The notes: generated from the letters alone by a model not told the origin. A stretch of 64,000 nt of DNA from Microcystis panniformis FACHB-1757 (GCF_001264245.1 NZ_CP011339.1:4030001-4094000), one strand, 5' to 3'. Counted from the stretch's first letter, positions 8,521 to 18,351 are shown. A program made the numbers and translations.

Positions 8521-9480
8521 CTATATATTATTGTGCCATTCTTCGGGAATTTGAGCAACTTTTTCCTTACCATTAGGCTGATGAATAGGTTTTCCTAAAG
8601 GACGAATTTTGAGATTTCCTTGCCAATAATCGGTGATTCTTTCCCTAGCAATTTTCACATATTCTGCTTCTTTTTCACTCCCCATCACTCGACGATTGTG
8701 CATAATACTAGCAATCAGAGAAGTTCCGACTCCAGCAAAGGGATCAAAAACCCAATCCCCCTCATTTGTCAAGGCTAAAACACATCTTTCTACTAATTCG
8801 ATTGGATATTGACAAGGATGAATAGTTTTCTCTGGATGATTAGATTTAACGTTAGGAATATCCCAAAGTAACTCATCCCATTCTTGTGCTAAAAACTCCC
8901 AAACATCGCTGGGATTTTTCCCTAAAGGATTACCAGAGGGTTTACCGATATTTTTACCTTTAAAATGACGCTTACCGGGATATTTAGCGGGGATTCTCAC
9001 TGGATCAAGATTAAAGGTGTATTTATCGGTTTTTGTCAACCATAAAATAGTTTCATATCTGCCAGAAAATCTTTTAGAGGTATGTAATCCATGACCAAAA
9101 TGCCAGACAATTCTATTTCTTAAAAAGAAACCCATTTGTTTAAATAGCTGATAATAAAAAATATCTAAAGGATAAACTTCTCCCTCTTGAACGAAATTTC
9201 CCACCTGCCAGCAAATACTGCCATTATCTTGCAAGATTCTAGAGAATTCTCGCATAATTTTGGTTTGGGTTTCCAGATAAGTATCCAAAGAGATTTTTTT
9301 TTCGTAGTCTTTTCCTAAATTGTAGGGAGGAGAAGTAATAATCAAGCTCACAGAATTATCTGGTATAGTCTTGATAAAATTATTGCTATCTCCTTGATAA
9401 AGAATTATTTCGGCATCAGGTTGATAAAAGTCTCGCACTGATTTGGATTGAGAAAATAAGGGCAACTGATTCATAGACAA
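8521..9480 (-). CDS. Orphan DNA methyltransferase, TSPPY (beta) class
   Basis: The 319-residue enzyme should transfer a methyl group from S-adenosylmethionine to an exocyclic amino group of DNA. The catalytic motif TSPPYNLGKDYE lies near residue 50 and the SAM-binding motif DPFAGVGTSLIAS near residue 245, the beta-class order. TSPPY is most common in N4-cytosine enzymes but N6-adenine cannot be excluded. A basic target recognition region lies between. No restriction endonuclease gene is next to it, so it is either solitary or part of a split system. The ATG start at 9480 gives the expected short N-terminus. Confidence 0.88.
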   Translation of the reverse strand: MSMNQLPLFSQSKSVRDFYQPDAEIILYQGDSNNFIKTIPDNSVSLIITSPPYNLGKDYEKKISLDTYLETQTKIMREFSRILQDNGSICWQVGNFVQEGEVYPLDIFYYQLFKQMGFFLRNRIVWHFGHGLHTSKRFSGRYETILWLTKTDKYTFNLDPVRIPAKYPGKRHFKGKNIGKPSGNPLGKNPSDVWEFLAQEWDELLWDIPNVKSNHPEKTIHPCQYPIELVERCVLALTNEGDWVFDPFAGVGTSLIASIMHNRRVMGSEKEAEYVKIARERITDYWQGNLKIRPLGKPIHQPNGKEKVAQIPEEWHNNI

Positions 9481-9633
9481 TTTAGCAGAGAAGAGCCACT
9501 TTTAATTAGGGTTTGCGGCAAAAAGTTTTTCCTAGGGGTAGGGTGTGGGGTGTGGGGTTTTACCCATTTTACATCCAATATTCAAGAGAGCCAGTTTTTT
9601 CAAACAATTAATGTCATCTGTAGCAGGCAAAGA

Positions 9634-9753
9634 TAAGTAGCTGGTTATAATTAAATTAGAAATGGATTTTAGGTTCGATCCCCCCTGCCCCCCTTGATAA
9701 GGGGGGTGCCGATAGGCGGGGGGATCTGAAAGTTTTTAATACCTATCTACTTA
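9634..9753. repeat. MITE family C, copy 2
   Basis: The 120-bp element runs from TAAGTAGCTGGTTATAA to ACCTATCTACTTA with imperfect inverted ends and one palindromic CCCCCCTTGATAAGGGGGG core. It is nearly identical to copy 3 at 10792-10910; the two bracket the MBL-fold gene. Confidence 0.88.
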
Positions 9754-9829
9754 TAACAAAAATTCTACTTTTTTAGATAAAAATCGGGAAGAAAGTTTTA
9801 ACTTTTTTCTATTCTTCCCTTAACTCAGA

Positions 9830-10612
9830 TTAGCTCAAACCCGGAACGCACTCGCCTAATTCCACCGTAAAAGGTTGCCAAGGACGAGGATCAATTACCT
9901 TTGTCGGCAAGTCATGGGATGTTAATAATTCTTGAAAGGATTCGGGACTACCCCCAGCACTTAACACCGCCATCAATAATCCTTTAAACTCGATATCACC
10001 ACCGGCAGCCGTAGAAATAATATATTCGGGCTGCAAGCGTTGACAAACTGCTAAGGCACTTTCTTGTCCTTTGATTACCGGTCCGAGGAAAGGTATTTTT
10101 AAGTCAATCAAAGGAGTAATAATCACGGAGATTTTACCAAGAGAATCGAGGCTAGGAGAATGATAACCGTGGGGTTCGTAGTAGATACTCTGATTTGTCG
10201 CTAATTCCTTGATAACATAACCATTTTCCACTAGAGTCGGCCCGATTGGAGAACCGGGGACAGCAGTAATTTCGATCGCATTGTCAAAGATATAACTAGA
10301 GCCGTGGGTTAAAGGGATGCGATGGGTATAATTAAGCGCTCGAACCACTTTTTCGGCATTAGGAGAAGCCACCACGGGAATTTGGCGATCAAGTACCTGT
10401 AAAGTAGGAGGATGGGCGTGATCTTCCAAACCTTGGGAGAGAAGAATCAGATCGATATGTTCGGGAATGGCATGATTAGCGGTTTTTTTGCCCTCAAATA
10501 GCCAAGTTAAATTACCAAAAGTCAAGGAACCTACCAACCAAGGATCGAGAAGCAGGCGTTTTCCCCCGATTTCGATTAACCAAGAATTACTATCAAGCCA
10601 AGTTAACTGCAT
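9830..10612 (-). CDS. MBL-fold metal-dependent hydrolase-like protein
   Basis: The 260-residue protein starts MQLTWLDSNSWLIEIGGKR and has the strand order of the metallo-beta-lactamase fold (Lactamase_B_3 type). The usual metal motif HxHxDH is degenerate: the position reads LSQGLEDHAHPP near residue 60, so the first two ligands seem lost while DHAH remains. A later His pair (HGYHS) may contribute. Metal content and activity are therefore uncertain. It is a single gene; function unknown. Confidence 0.8.
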   Translation of the reverse strand: MQLTWLDSNSWLIEIGGKRLLLDPWLVGSLTFGNLTWLFEGKKTANHAIPEHIDLILLSQGLEDHAHPPTLQVLDRQIPVVASPNAEKVVRALNYTHRIPLTHGSSYIFDNAIEITAVPGSPIGPTLVENGYVIKELATNQSIYYEPHGYHSPSLDSLGKISVIITPLIDLKIPFLGPVIKGQESALAVCQRLQPEYIISTAAGGDIEFKGLLMAVLSAGGSPESFQELLTSHDLPTKVIDPRPWQPFTVELGECVPGLS

Positions 10613-10791
10613 ATAACAAGAATGAGGATTTTCTTAATTTAATTTAACATTAGCATTAATTTTTCTGCGCTTGGGGGTTTTTCAGTCATCAGTGAATGCC
10701 ATTTATAGCAGTTATCTTAATGGTGAGGTAGGAAGTCTCTGGTTTTAGGGAACGGGCAACAGTAGCCAGTCGTCTGGGGATGATACCAAAT

Positions 10792-10910
10792 TAAGTAGCT
10801 GGTTATAATTAAATTAAAAATGGATTTTAGGTTCGATCCCCCCTGCCCCCCTTGATAAGGGGGGTGCCGATAGGCGGGGGGATCTGAAAGTTTTTAATAC
10901 CTATCTACTT
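10792..10910. repeat. MITE family C, copy 3
   Basis: The element is nearly identical in sequence and length to copy 2 (9634-9753), which suggests a recent duplication or gene conversion. It lies upstream of gnd. The rest of the 10613-11116 gap holds no gene that I can see. Confidence 0.88.
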
Positions 10911-10979
10911 GGATTACACTTCATCTTGAGGAGAAACGCTGTAACACTCCTCACTTAATGCTGTTCACTGAAAACCCAA

Positions 10980-11022
10980 ATCTGATCACTGATTACTGAT
11001 TACTGATCACTGATCACTGATT
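10980..11022. repeat. Heptamer tandem repeat (TGATCAC/TGATTAC type)
   Basis: About six head-to-tail heptamers alternate between TGATCAC and TGATTAC, about 95 bp upstream of gnd. They belong to the same short tandem repeat class as the TATCAGT arrays elsewhere in the window. Confidence 0.75.
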
Positions 11023-11116
11023 AGTCAAGGCTTAAGAAATAGGGAAAGTTTAGCTATCTTAGGGAAAGTAGGCGCTAAAAGGGGAAGAAGAACGCATCAG
11101 CCGAGACTGAATTTCT

Positions 11117-12544
11117 ATGACTAAACGTACCTTCGGTGTTATCGGACTAGCTGTCATGGGAGAAAATCTCGCTCTCAATGTGGAGAGTCGGGGTTTTCCC
11201 ATCGCTGTTTACAATCGCACCGCCAGCAAAACTAAAGAATTTATGGAAACTCGCGCCGTCGGCAAAGATGTCAAGGCGGCCTATAGTTTAGAAGAATTCG
11301 TCCAAATTTTAGAGCGTCCCCGCAAAATTCTGGTCATGGTAAAAGCTGGCCCGCCGGTGGATGCCGTGATCGAACAATTAAAACCCCTTCTCGAAGAAGG
11401 AGATATGATTATCGATGGCGGTAACTCCCTCTACGAGGACACGGAAAGACGCACCCGCGACCTAGAATCGACCACTAAACTGGGTTTTGTCGGCATGGGA
11501 GTCAGTGGTGGCGAAGAAGGCGCTCTGCACGGTCCTTCCCTGATGCCGGGGGGTACAGAGTTCGCCTATCGGGAATTAGAGCCGATTTTAATTAAAATTG
11601 CCGCCCAAGTCGATGATGGTCCCTGTGTCACCTATGTGGGATCTGGTGGTGCGGGCCATTATGTGAAAATGGTTCACAATGGCATCGAGTACGGCGATAT
11701 GCAGTTAATTGCGGAAGCCTACGATGTACTGAAAAATGGTCTAGGATTAAGCAATCAGCAGTTACAGGAAACTTTCGCCGAGTGGAACCGCACCGATGAG
11801 CTTAATTCTTATTTAATTGAAATTACCGCCGATATCTTTAAGTATGTTGACCCGGAAACTGGTCATCATCTGATAGATTTAATCTTGGATTCGGCGGGAC
11901 AAAAGGGAACAGGACGCTGGACTGTATTAAGTTCCTTGGAGTTGGGGGTGCCAATTCCGACCATTTATGCTGCGGTTAATGCTCGCGTGATGTCCGCTTA
12001 TAAGGATGAACGGGTGGCAGCCGCCAAAGAGTTACCCGGACCTGGGGAAACCTATCCGGGGGATGCGGCACTATTTGTGGATAAGGTGCGTGATGCTCTT
12101 TACTGCTCGAAAATGTGTTCCTATGCCCAGGGTATGGCTTTAATCGCTAAAGCTTCTCAGGAGTTTAACTATAATATCAGTCTGCCGGAATCGGCCCGGA
12201 TTTGGAAGGGCGGCTGTATTATTCGGGCCGGTTTCTTGGATAAAATTCGCAAGGCTTTTGCGGAAAATCCGGGCCTGCCGAATTTGTTGTTAGCGCCGGA
12301 ATTTAAGCAAAGTATCCTCGATCGCCAAGAAGCTTGGCGTGAGGTGTTAGTCTTAGCTAATAAGTTGGGAATTCCCGTCCCGGCTTTTAGTTCTTCTTTG
12401 GACTATTTTGATAGTTATCGTCGGGCCAATTTACCGCAAAATCTCACCCAAGCACAACGGGATTATTTTGGCGCTCATACCTATGAACGTACCGATAAAC
12501 CCAGAGGTGAGTTTTTCCATACGGAATGGATGGCCGGACTGTAA
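11117..12544 (+). CDS. gnd: 6-phosphogluconate dehydrogenase, decarboxylating
   Basis: The enzyme oxidises 6-phosphogluconate to ribulose 5-phosphate and CO2 with NADP in the oxidative pentose phosphate pathway in the cytosol. The 475 residues match the long family form. The Rossmann motif GLAVMGENLALN is at the N-terminus, the substrate signature GVSGGEEGALHGPSLMPGG near residue 128 and the catalytic Lys-His-Asn cluster KMVHNGIEYGD near residue 183. It is monocistronic, with a hairpin terminator directly after the stop. Confidence 0.97.
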   Translation: MTKRTFGVIGLAVMGENLALNVESRGFPIAVYNRTASKTKEFMETRAVGKDVKAAYSLEEFVQILERPRKILVMVKAGPPVDAVIEQLKPLLEEGDMIIDGGNSLYEDTERRTRDLESTTKLGFVGMGVSGGEEGALHGPSLMPGGTEFAYRELEPILIKIAAQVDDGPCVTYVGSGGAGHYVKMVHNGIEYGDMQLIAEAYDVLKNGLGLSNQQLQETFAEWNRTDELNSYLIEITADIFKYVDPETGHHLIDLILDSAGQKGTGRWTVLSSLELGVPIPTIYAAVNARVMSAYKDERVAAAKELPGPGETYPGDAALFVDKVRDALYCSKMCSYAQGMALIAKASQEFNYNISLPESARIWKGGCIIRAGFLDKIRKAFAENPGLPNLLLAPEFKQSILDRQEAWREVLVLANKLGIPVPAFSSSLDYFDSYRRANLPQNLTQAQRDYFGAHTYERTDKPRGEFFHTEWMAGL

Positions 12545-12559
12545 GGCTATCTAATATCT

Positions 12560-12599
12560 TCTCCCCTTTTGATTTCTGGTAAAAAGGGGGGGATTTTTT
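12560..12599 (+). terminator. Rho-independent terminator of gnd
   Basis: CTCCCCTTTT pairs with AAAAAGGGGGGG over a loop of about ten bases and is followed by six T residues, 16 bp after the gnd stop codon. Confidence 0.8.
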
Positions 12600-12648
12600 G
12601 GCTATCGGTCAAGAATTTTCGATAACCCTTGGGCAAATTGTTCGGCAG

Positions 12649-13236
12649 TCATGGCCTCAACCTCGGTTGACAGGGACTAAAAGAGAGCCGGTGCTGAGAA
12701 GTAAGTCCATAGTTGCCAATCGCTTCTAGGTGTTGAGCAGTGCCATAACCCTTGTGACGAGGGAGTCCATAATCGGGATAGCGTCTGTGCCAACGAGTAA
12801 TTAAGTCATCGCGCCAGACTTTGGCCACGATACTAGCCGCCGCAATTACCGGGGATTGTCGATCTCCCTGAATTACCGCCTTTTGGGGGATTGACAAATC
12901 TTTAATAATGTGCTTGCCATCGACCCAGCAGAGACTGGGAGAAAGGGGTAATTTCTGCATAGCTCTGCTCATCGCCAGTAGGGAGGCATGAAAAATATTC
13001 AAGCGATCGATCTCTTTCACCGTAGCATAACCGATGCGACAAACAAAATCCCGTTGTATTTGCTGGCTCAACTTTTGCCGTTTTTGGGGGCTAAGTTGCT
13101 TACTATCCTTCACCCCCAACTCCCACAGCCGCGCAAAACCAGAGGGGACAGTGACCACTACCGCCGCCACCACGGGGCCAAATAAAGCCCCGCGCCCCAC
13201 CTCATCGACACCGGCAATTAAGGGTTCTGCGCTCAT
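12649..13236 (-). CDS. rnhB: Ribonuclease HII
   Basis: The enzyme cleaves RNA in RNA-DNA hybrids and at single ribonucleotides in DNA. The 195 residues carry the family motifs: AGVDEVGRGALFGPVVAA with the first Asp-Glu pair, KDSKQLSP, WVDGKH with a further Asp, and SIVAKVWRD. Its ATG overlaps the stop codon of rne by four bases (ATGA), so the two are translated as a coupled operon, an arrangement common in cyanobacteria. Confidence 0.95.
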   Translation of the reverse strand: MSAEPLIAGVDEVGRGALFGPVVAAVVVTVPSGFARLWELGVKDSKQLSPQKRQKLSQQIQRDFVCRIGYATVKEIDRLNIFHASLLAMSRAMQKLPLSPSLCWVDGKHIIKDLSIPQKAVIQGDRQSPVIAAASIVAKVWRDDLITRWHRRYPDYGLPRHKGYGTAQHLEAIGNYGLTSQHRLSFSPCQPRLRP

Positions 13237-15395
13237 GACTCATCGACAGTGGCGGAGGAACGACGACGACGACGACGCAGCACCGCGGTTTCAGCCTCTA
13301 GTTGTGGCTCCTCTGTCACCTCGGCGCTCACCGGGGTCTCTAAAGGAATGACTTCGCCCAGAAAAACTGGAGTTTCGGTCGTAATCGGTTCGGGCGTAAA
13401 AGTCACTGGTGGACTAGCTTCTTGGTTGATTTCCTGACTAACTTCGCTAGTGGTGGAACGACGACGACGGCGCACCAAGGAACGATTTTCGGCTTCCTCG
13501 CCGGTTTCCATCCCTTCGACTGGTGCGACCTCAGCTTCTGGGGTAGGAATCAAGGATATTTCAGGAGTGGCAGCAGGCATTTCTGGGTTTTCCGCTTCTC
13601 TTTCCCCTGGCAGTTTCACGGAAACAATCACCGATTTCGGGTCTTTAAACTCCTTATCCACCAGAATCAGGGGAGAAATGCCCATTAAAGAATAAACTTC
13701 CTGTTCTACCGGGGTCATTTCCACGGAAACCCGCTCCCGTTCGCTGACGGGGATATTTTTGGCGGCGCTGGCATCTTCTCCCCGTTTCGAGAGACGGGCG
13801 GGGCGTTCTCGTTTTTCCTCAAAGCGTTGGGGTTCCGATTCCGGCTCGATTTCGTTGTTAACACCGTTAGTAGAGGCTTTTTCGCTCCGTTCCTCTTTTA
13901 GTAACAGTTCCGAGGGACGACGGCGACGGCGACGGCGAGAATTATTAACCTGTTCTTGGTAGTTGGGATGGAAGGAAAGATCTATCTCTTGGGCGTTTTC
14001 TTCGGCCTCAAATTCGGAGAAAACTTCTAGATAGGGTTCGGCCGCCGCAACGCTAGGAGCGCTCTTATCGGGTAGAACTTTTGTATTAGTCGGAGCAACG
14101 ACAAAGGTTTCTTTTTCCGCGCGGCTAACGGTGGGGGTTTCTAGGGCGATGGCGTTGCCTTCTCCGGGTAGATGGGCTAAATGGCCCAGTCCGCCGCAAT
14201 GGTTACAGGTTTTGCCGAATAATTCATAAATGTTTTTCCCCTGACGCTTACGAGTTAATTCCACTAACCCCAATTCCGATAATTGGGCAATCTGGGGCCG
14301 GGCCTTATCGCTTTTCAGGGCCTTATTAAACAATTCCAGCAGTTTCAACTGGTCGCGACGGGAATCCATATCGATGAAGTCCACCACCACCACACCGCCG
14401 ATATTTCTCAAGCGCAGTTGTCGGGCGATTTCTGTGGCGGCCTCGCTATTAGTCCAGAGTACGGTTTCCCGGGCCGTGGCCGAACGGGTAAAGGAACCGG
14501 AGTTAACATCAATTACCGTTAAAGCTTCCGTCGGTTCGATGATAATGTAGCCGCCGGAGGGTAAATCAACCCGGGGTTTCAGGGCCTCGCGAATGGCGGC
14601 GTTAACCCGGAAATAGTCGAGAATTGGCTGGGTTTCCCGATGGGAGTCGATATAAACCCCTTCGAGAGCTTTGCCGCCGCCCCAGTTCGTCAATTGCTGT
14701 TTCACTCGTTTTACCGCCATCGGGTTATCCACAACAATGCGATTGACATCGGCACTGTACATATCCCGCAAAACCCTTTGAATAAAGTCATCATCGCGGT
14801 TCAGCAGGGCCGGGGCCCGGGTGCTGACGGCCATCTGTTGGATATTCTCCCACTGTTTTTGCAGAAATTCCAAATCCTCGATAATCGCCTCTTCCGCTTT
14901 GCCTTCGGCCTCGGTGCGTACCAGCAACCCCATCCCCGCCGGTTTGACCAAAATCCCTAAAGCTCGTAAACGGGAGCGCTCGTCTTCACTGCGGATGCGA
15001 CGGGAAAGATTCACCCCGCGACCATTGGGCATCAATACCAGATAACGACCGGGGAGAGTGACATTTCCCGTTAGCCGCGGTCCCTTGTTGCCGGTGGGTT
15101 CTTTCATTACCTGTACCAGCACTTTTTGCTGGGGGGCCAGTAATTCCGTGATAGCACCGGCGGTTTTTTTCAGTCTTAAGGGGCCCAGGTCGGTGACATG
15201 GATAAAGCCATTGCGTTCCGCGTCGCCAATATTGACGAAGGCTGCATCTATCCCGGGGATGACATTTTCCACTAATCCTAGATAGATGTCGGCCACCTGC
15301 TGATTACCTGTGGCTACAACTAATTCCTGAATTTGATCTTCCCAAAAAACAGCCGCTATATGGTGTTGTTCGGCTATGATTATTTGTTTTGGCAT
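13233..15395 (-). CDS. rne: Ribonuclease E/G
   Basis: This endoribonuclease starts mRNA decay and matures structured RNAs. The 720 residues comprise an N-terminal S1-type RNA-binding region with GLVENVIPGIDAAFVNIG, a catalytic domain with the metal aspartates in TVIDVNSGSFTR and VVVDFIDMD, and a Zn-link CNHCGG near residue 395. The acidic, Pro/Glu-rich tail contains two Arg stretches: RRRRRRRPS in the middle and RRRRRRSSA close to the C-terminus. The latter matches the cyanobacterial tail motif reported to bind polynucleotide phosphorylase. The ribosome site AGGAAA lies just before the ATG. It is followed by rnhB. Confidence 0.97.
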   Translation of the reverse strand: MPKQIIIAEQHHIAAVFWEDQIQELVVATGNQQVADIYLGLVENVIPGIDAAFVNIGDAERNGFIHVTDLGPLRLKKTAGAITELLAPQQKVLVQVMKEPTGNKGPRLTGNVTLPGRYLVLMPNGRGVNLSRRIRSEDERSRLRALGILVKPAGMGLLVRTEAEGKAEEAIIEDLEFLQKQWENIQQMAVSTRAPALLNRDDDFIQRVLRDMYSADVNRIVVDNPMAVKRVKQQLTNWGGGKALEGVYIDSHRETQPILDYFRVNAAIREALKPRVDLPSGGYIIIEPTEALTVIDVNSGSFTRSATARETVLWTNSEAATEIARQLRLRNIGGVVVVDFIDMDSRRDQLKLLELFNKALKSDKARPQIAQLSELGLVELTRKRQGKNIYELFGKTCNHCGGLGHLAHLPGEGNAIALETPTVSRAEKETFVVAPTNTKVLPDKSAPSVAAAEPYLEVFSEFEAEENAQEIDLSFHPNYQEQVNNSRRRRRRRPSELLLKEERSEKASTNGVNNEIEPESEPQRFEEKRERPARLSKRGEDASAAKNIPVSERERVSVEMTPVEQEVYSLMGISPLILVDKEFKDPKSVIVSVKLPGEREAENPEMPAATPEISLIPTPEAEVAPVEGMETGEEAENRSLVRRRRRSTTSEVSQEINQEASPPVTFTPEPITTETPVFLGEVIPLETPVSAEVTEEPQLEAETAVLRRRRRRSSATVDES

Positions 15396-15880
15396 TCAAT
15401 TTCCTCAATCTTTCGGTTTCAAAAGCGACGGACCATGGGCTATTTGTCTATGCTTTGAGGCTACTTCTGGAAATCTGGTCTTGTTAAGAAAGTTCTAAGA
15501 AGATGAGTCCGCATCGTTAAAGCCTCATCTTGATGTTCATCTGCCCCTCAGACGTGGGAACTGAGTCTTGGTTTCAGTTGTTAAGTCTGTTTGGCAACTG
15601 CCGGCTTGACCCACAATTAGGTAAGCACAGCCAGGAGACGAGATTTTCAATTAATCCCTGAGTATTGCTCGATAACAGCATTTTTTATCCGTTTCCGCCG
15701 GTTCTGTCTATCAGAATCTAGGAAAAAAGGAGTTTTTGAGTTACTCCCCTCGGCAACAGGTTTCTGTGGAAGGGAAAATAGCGCACTTTTCGATTTTCCA
15801 AAAACCACGATTCTTTTAAGAAATGCTTTAATCGAGTCTTATAGACGACTATAACTCACTCGGTCACTCTCTGACAAGAC
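15396..15880 (-). promoter_or_regulatory. Long leader region of rne
   Basis: About 485 bp upstream of rne hold no open frame. Cyanobacterial rne mRNAs are known for long 5' leaders through which RNase E controls its own level, so this is probably leader plus promoter. Several short stems can be drawn (for example GATGAG at 15501 with CTCATC at 15524). The transcription start cannot be placed by eye. Confidence 0.45.
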
Positions 15881-15884
15881 GTTG

Positions 15885-17195
15885 ACATCCTCGCCGCCGT
15901 AAACGGACGGTGATTCCCAAACCTCACGATTTAGGTTTCTGCTTCTTTCCCGAAGGATTTTTCGCACCTGCCTTAACAGATTTACTCTGTTCTGGTCTTA
16001 TGGTCGCTCTACAGACTGACACCGCAAGCCCTGCGGCCAAAATATTTTTACTTGCGTTAATATCTCGGTCATGGTGAGTCCCACAGTCTGGACAATCCCA
16101 TTCTCGAACATTTAACGGCATTTTCAAGGGCAATATACCCACAATTACTACACCTTTTAGAGCTAGGAAACCATCTATCTATTTCGATGTAATTTTTCCC
16201 GTACCAACGGCATTTATAGGCTAATTGTCGGGTGATTTCTCCCCAGCTTACATCAGATATTGCCTGAGATAATTTCGGGTTTTTGACCATATTCTTAACG
16301 GCTAAATTCTCAACCACAATCGTTTGGTTTTCACGAACTAATTGAGTGGTTAGCTTATGTAAATGGTCTTTTCTACTATCGGTGATTTGAGCGTGAATCT
16401 TGGCTACTTTGATTCTTGCTTTTTCCCGATTTTTTGACCCTTTCTGTTTTCTAGAAAGATTTTTCGCTGCTCTTCGCAGTCTCCGATAATGGTTTTTAAA
16501 ATGCTTGGGATTAGACACTTTATCGCCATCGCTGGTAATCACAAGGCTACTAATTCCTAAGTCAATTCCGATGGCTTTATCTGTTACTGGTAGAGGCTTA
16601 ATCGTTGGGTCATCAAATCTTATTGAAATATGCCAACGTCCTGAGGGATGTAATCTGACTGTTACTGTACTTGGGTCACAGCTTTCTGGGATTTGTCTTG
16701 ACCATCGAATAGGTAAAGGTTCTGTGCATTTGGCTAAATAGATTTGTTTGTCTTTAAATTTAAAGGCTGATTTGGTAAATTCGGCACTTCCTCCCTGATG
16801 TTTTTTCTTAAAGTTAGGATACTTAGTACGACCAGCAAAGAAATTAGTAAAAGCTGTTTGTAAATGTCTTAACCCTTGTTGTAAAGGTACACAGCTAACT
16901 TCGTTTAAAAACTCTAATTCTTCTTGTTTTTTCCAATCAGTTAGCATTGAAGAAGTTTCAGTATATCCTACTCTTTCTTGTCTTTCGTACCAAGCTTGTG
17001 TTCTGAGATGGAGTGCCTTATTGTCAACCAATCTTACACAGCCCAATGTGCGCCGCAATAGCGACTCTTGTTCGGGTGTGGGGTAAAATCGGAACGAGTA
17101 GGCTTTTTCCATGTCTCACATTCTAGCATATATTTCGTAAACGATGCTCATATTTAACAGTAAAGCCGTCGTAGAACGACGGGGTTTCAGACCCA
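15885..17195 (-). mobile_element. IS200/IS605-type element with tnpB only
   Basis: The left end near 17155-17195 (minus strand) reads GGGTCTGAAACCCCGTCG with a hairpin CCGTCGTTCTACGACGG. The right end near 15885-15925 carries the hairpin ACGGACGG / CGTTTACGGCGG-type stem and ends GAGGATGTCAA. There is no tnpA, so it depends on a Y1 transposase elsewhere. The same ends occur on the deleted copy at 38141-38481. It lies between the rne leader and the DUF2232 gene. Confidence 0.8.
15924..17112 (-). pseudogene. tnpB: tnpB (RNA-guided nuclease of IS605), frameshifted
   Basis: The first 330 residues are normal TnpB: N-terminal MEKAYSFRFYPTPEQE, RuvC Asp in AIGIDLGISSLV, Glu in VVENLAVKNM, and the first half of the zinc ribbon CSNCGYIAL. 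At a GGG run (CCC in the coding strand, 16128-16130) the frame shifts. The second half of the ribbon (CPDCG), the third catalytic Asp (HDRDINASKN) and the C-terminus follow in another frame down to 15924. One surplus base explains this. The protein as read lacks the last catalytic residue, so the copy is inactive unless the shift is corrected or is a sequencing error. Confidence 0.88.
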
Positions 17196-17224
17196 AATTT
17201 TCGATGATCCCCTGACCAAGATAA

Positions 17225-17980
17225 TCACTCATAATCTAGTATGACCTGCACCCATTTGGGTGGACGAGAAATCGGATTACCGAGGCGATCGAGAACTAAT
17301 AAGGCCACTAAATGTACGGCAAATAAGTATAATAAACTATTGACAAATATGCCCACAACTGCCACCGATTGCACTTGCAGCAGCGTCGGTTTAGCGAGAA
17401 TCCCTAACCAGGTGAAAATCCAATCAATAAAATTAGTCGCTTGGGTAATCACATATAACCAGAGATTTTCGCCTAAAAGAATTGAAAACAGCCAAAAACG
17501 AAAGAATAAACCAAAAGCCCCCAACAGTCCCCCAGTCAAGATAGAAAATTCCCAGCGCGCACCCCGGCGCCAGCATAGCCCCAATTGTACCCCCATCAAG
17601 CCGTGGGGAATCAAAAAGACAATACTGCGAGTCGGTCCCATTAACACCGACAAAAGTAAACTAGAAACTAATGCTGTCATCCAAGCACAACGAGCGCCCC
17701 AACGTAAATAGGCCAAAGCGATAGGAATCGGGAAGAAAACCCTTAATAACGGTCCGAGGGGAAAATAATAGTCAATTAACCAGATTAAACTGGTAGCACT
17801 GGCCAAAAAAGCCGTCTCCACCGTGATCAGGGTAGCGATAGACTTGAGGGGAGATGGTTGGATAGGTTTGGGGGTGGGTTTATCTAGGGGTTTCCCTTCT
17901 TCCCCCATGTCCACCCAATTGGTTTCATCTATTGTCTCTTCTGAGGATTGAGCGGGAGAATTAGCGTTAGAATCATTCAT
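17225..17980 (-). CDS. DUF2232 integral membrane protein
   Basis: The 251-residue protein has an acidic, Pro-rich cytosolic N-terminus (about 1-45) followed by six to seven hydrophobic helices, including LIWLIDYYFPLGPLLRVFFPIPIAL and a Gly-rich segment TGGLLGAFGLFFRF. It matches the DUF2232 family that is universal in cyanobacteria and present in plastids. Its function is not known; an ECF-type S-component or assembly role has been suggested for similar folds, which I cannot confirm. It stands alone downstream of the TnpB element. Confidence 0.85.
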   Translation of the reverse strand: MNDSNANSPAQSSEETIDETNWVDMGEEGKPLDKPTPKPIQPSPLKSIATLITVETAFLASATSLIWLIDYYFPLGPLLRVFFPIPIALAYLRWGARCAWMTALVSSLLLSVLMGPTRSIVFLIPHGLMGVQLGLCWRRGARWEFSILTGGLLGAFGLFFRFWLFSILLGENLWLYVITQATNFIDWIFTWLGILAKPTLLQVQSVAVVGIFVNSLLYLFAVHLVALLVLDRLGNPISRPPKWVQVILDYE

Positions 17981-18018
17981 TCTATCAGTTATCCGGTGGT
18001 CGGGACAGGTTGGCCAGC

Positions 18019-18281
18019 TAAGTAGCTGGTTATAATTAAATTGAAGATGGATTTTGGGTTCGACCCCCCCTGCCCCCCTTGATAAGGGGGGTGCCGATAG
18101 GCGGGGGGATCCCCCTTAATAAGGGGGGTGCCGATAGGCGGGGGGATCCCCCTTAATAAGGGGGGTGCCGATAGGCGGGGGGATCCCCCTTGATAAGGGG
18201 GGTGCCGATAGGCGGGGGGATCCCCCTTGATCCCCCCTTAATAAGGGGGGCATCTGAAAGTTTTTAACACCTACCTACTTA
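18019..18281. repeat. MITE family C copy 4 with expanded interior
   Basis: The ends are TAAGTAGCTGGTTATAAT and TTAACACCTACCTACTTA. The interior is a tandem array of about five units of roughly 37 bp with the core CCCCCTTAATAAGGGGGG plus TGCCGATAGGCGG, so the element is about twice the length of copies 2 and 3. Confidence 0.88.
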
Positions 18282-18351
18282 TTCTTAGCTTAGACTTGTG
18301 ACTCCCAGTCAGGCAAGAGGCAAAAAATACTAAGCTGTTGACTATCTAAAT

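Noticed and set aside
13249..15285. Many long open frames on the plus strand opposite rne
   Set aside because: They are shadows of the GC-rich, Arg/Glu-rich rne coding sequence, with low-complexity products and no ribosome sites.
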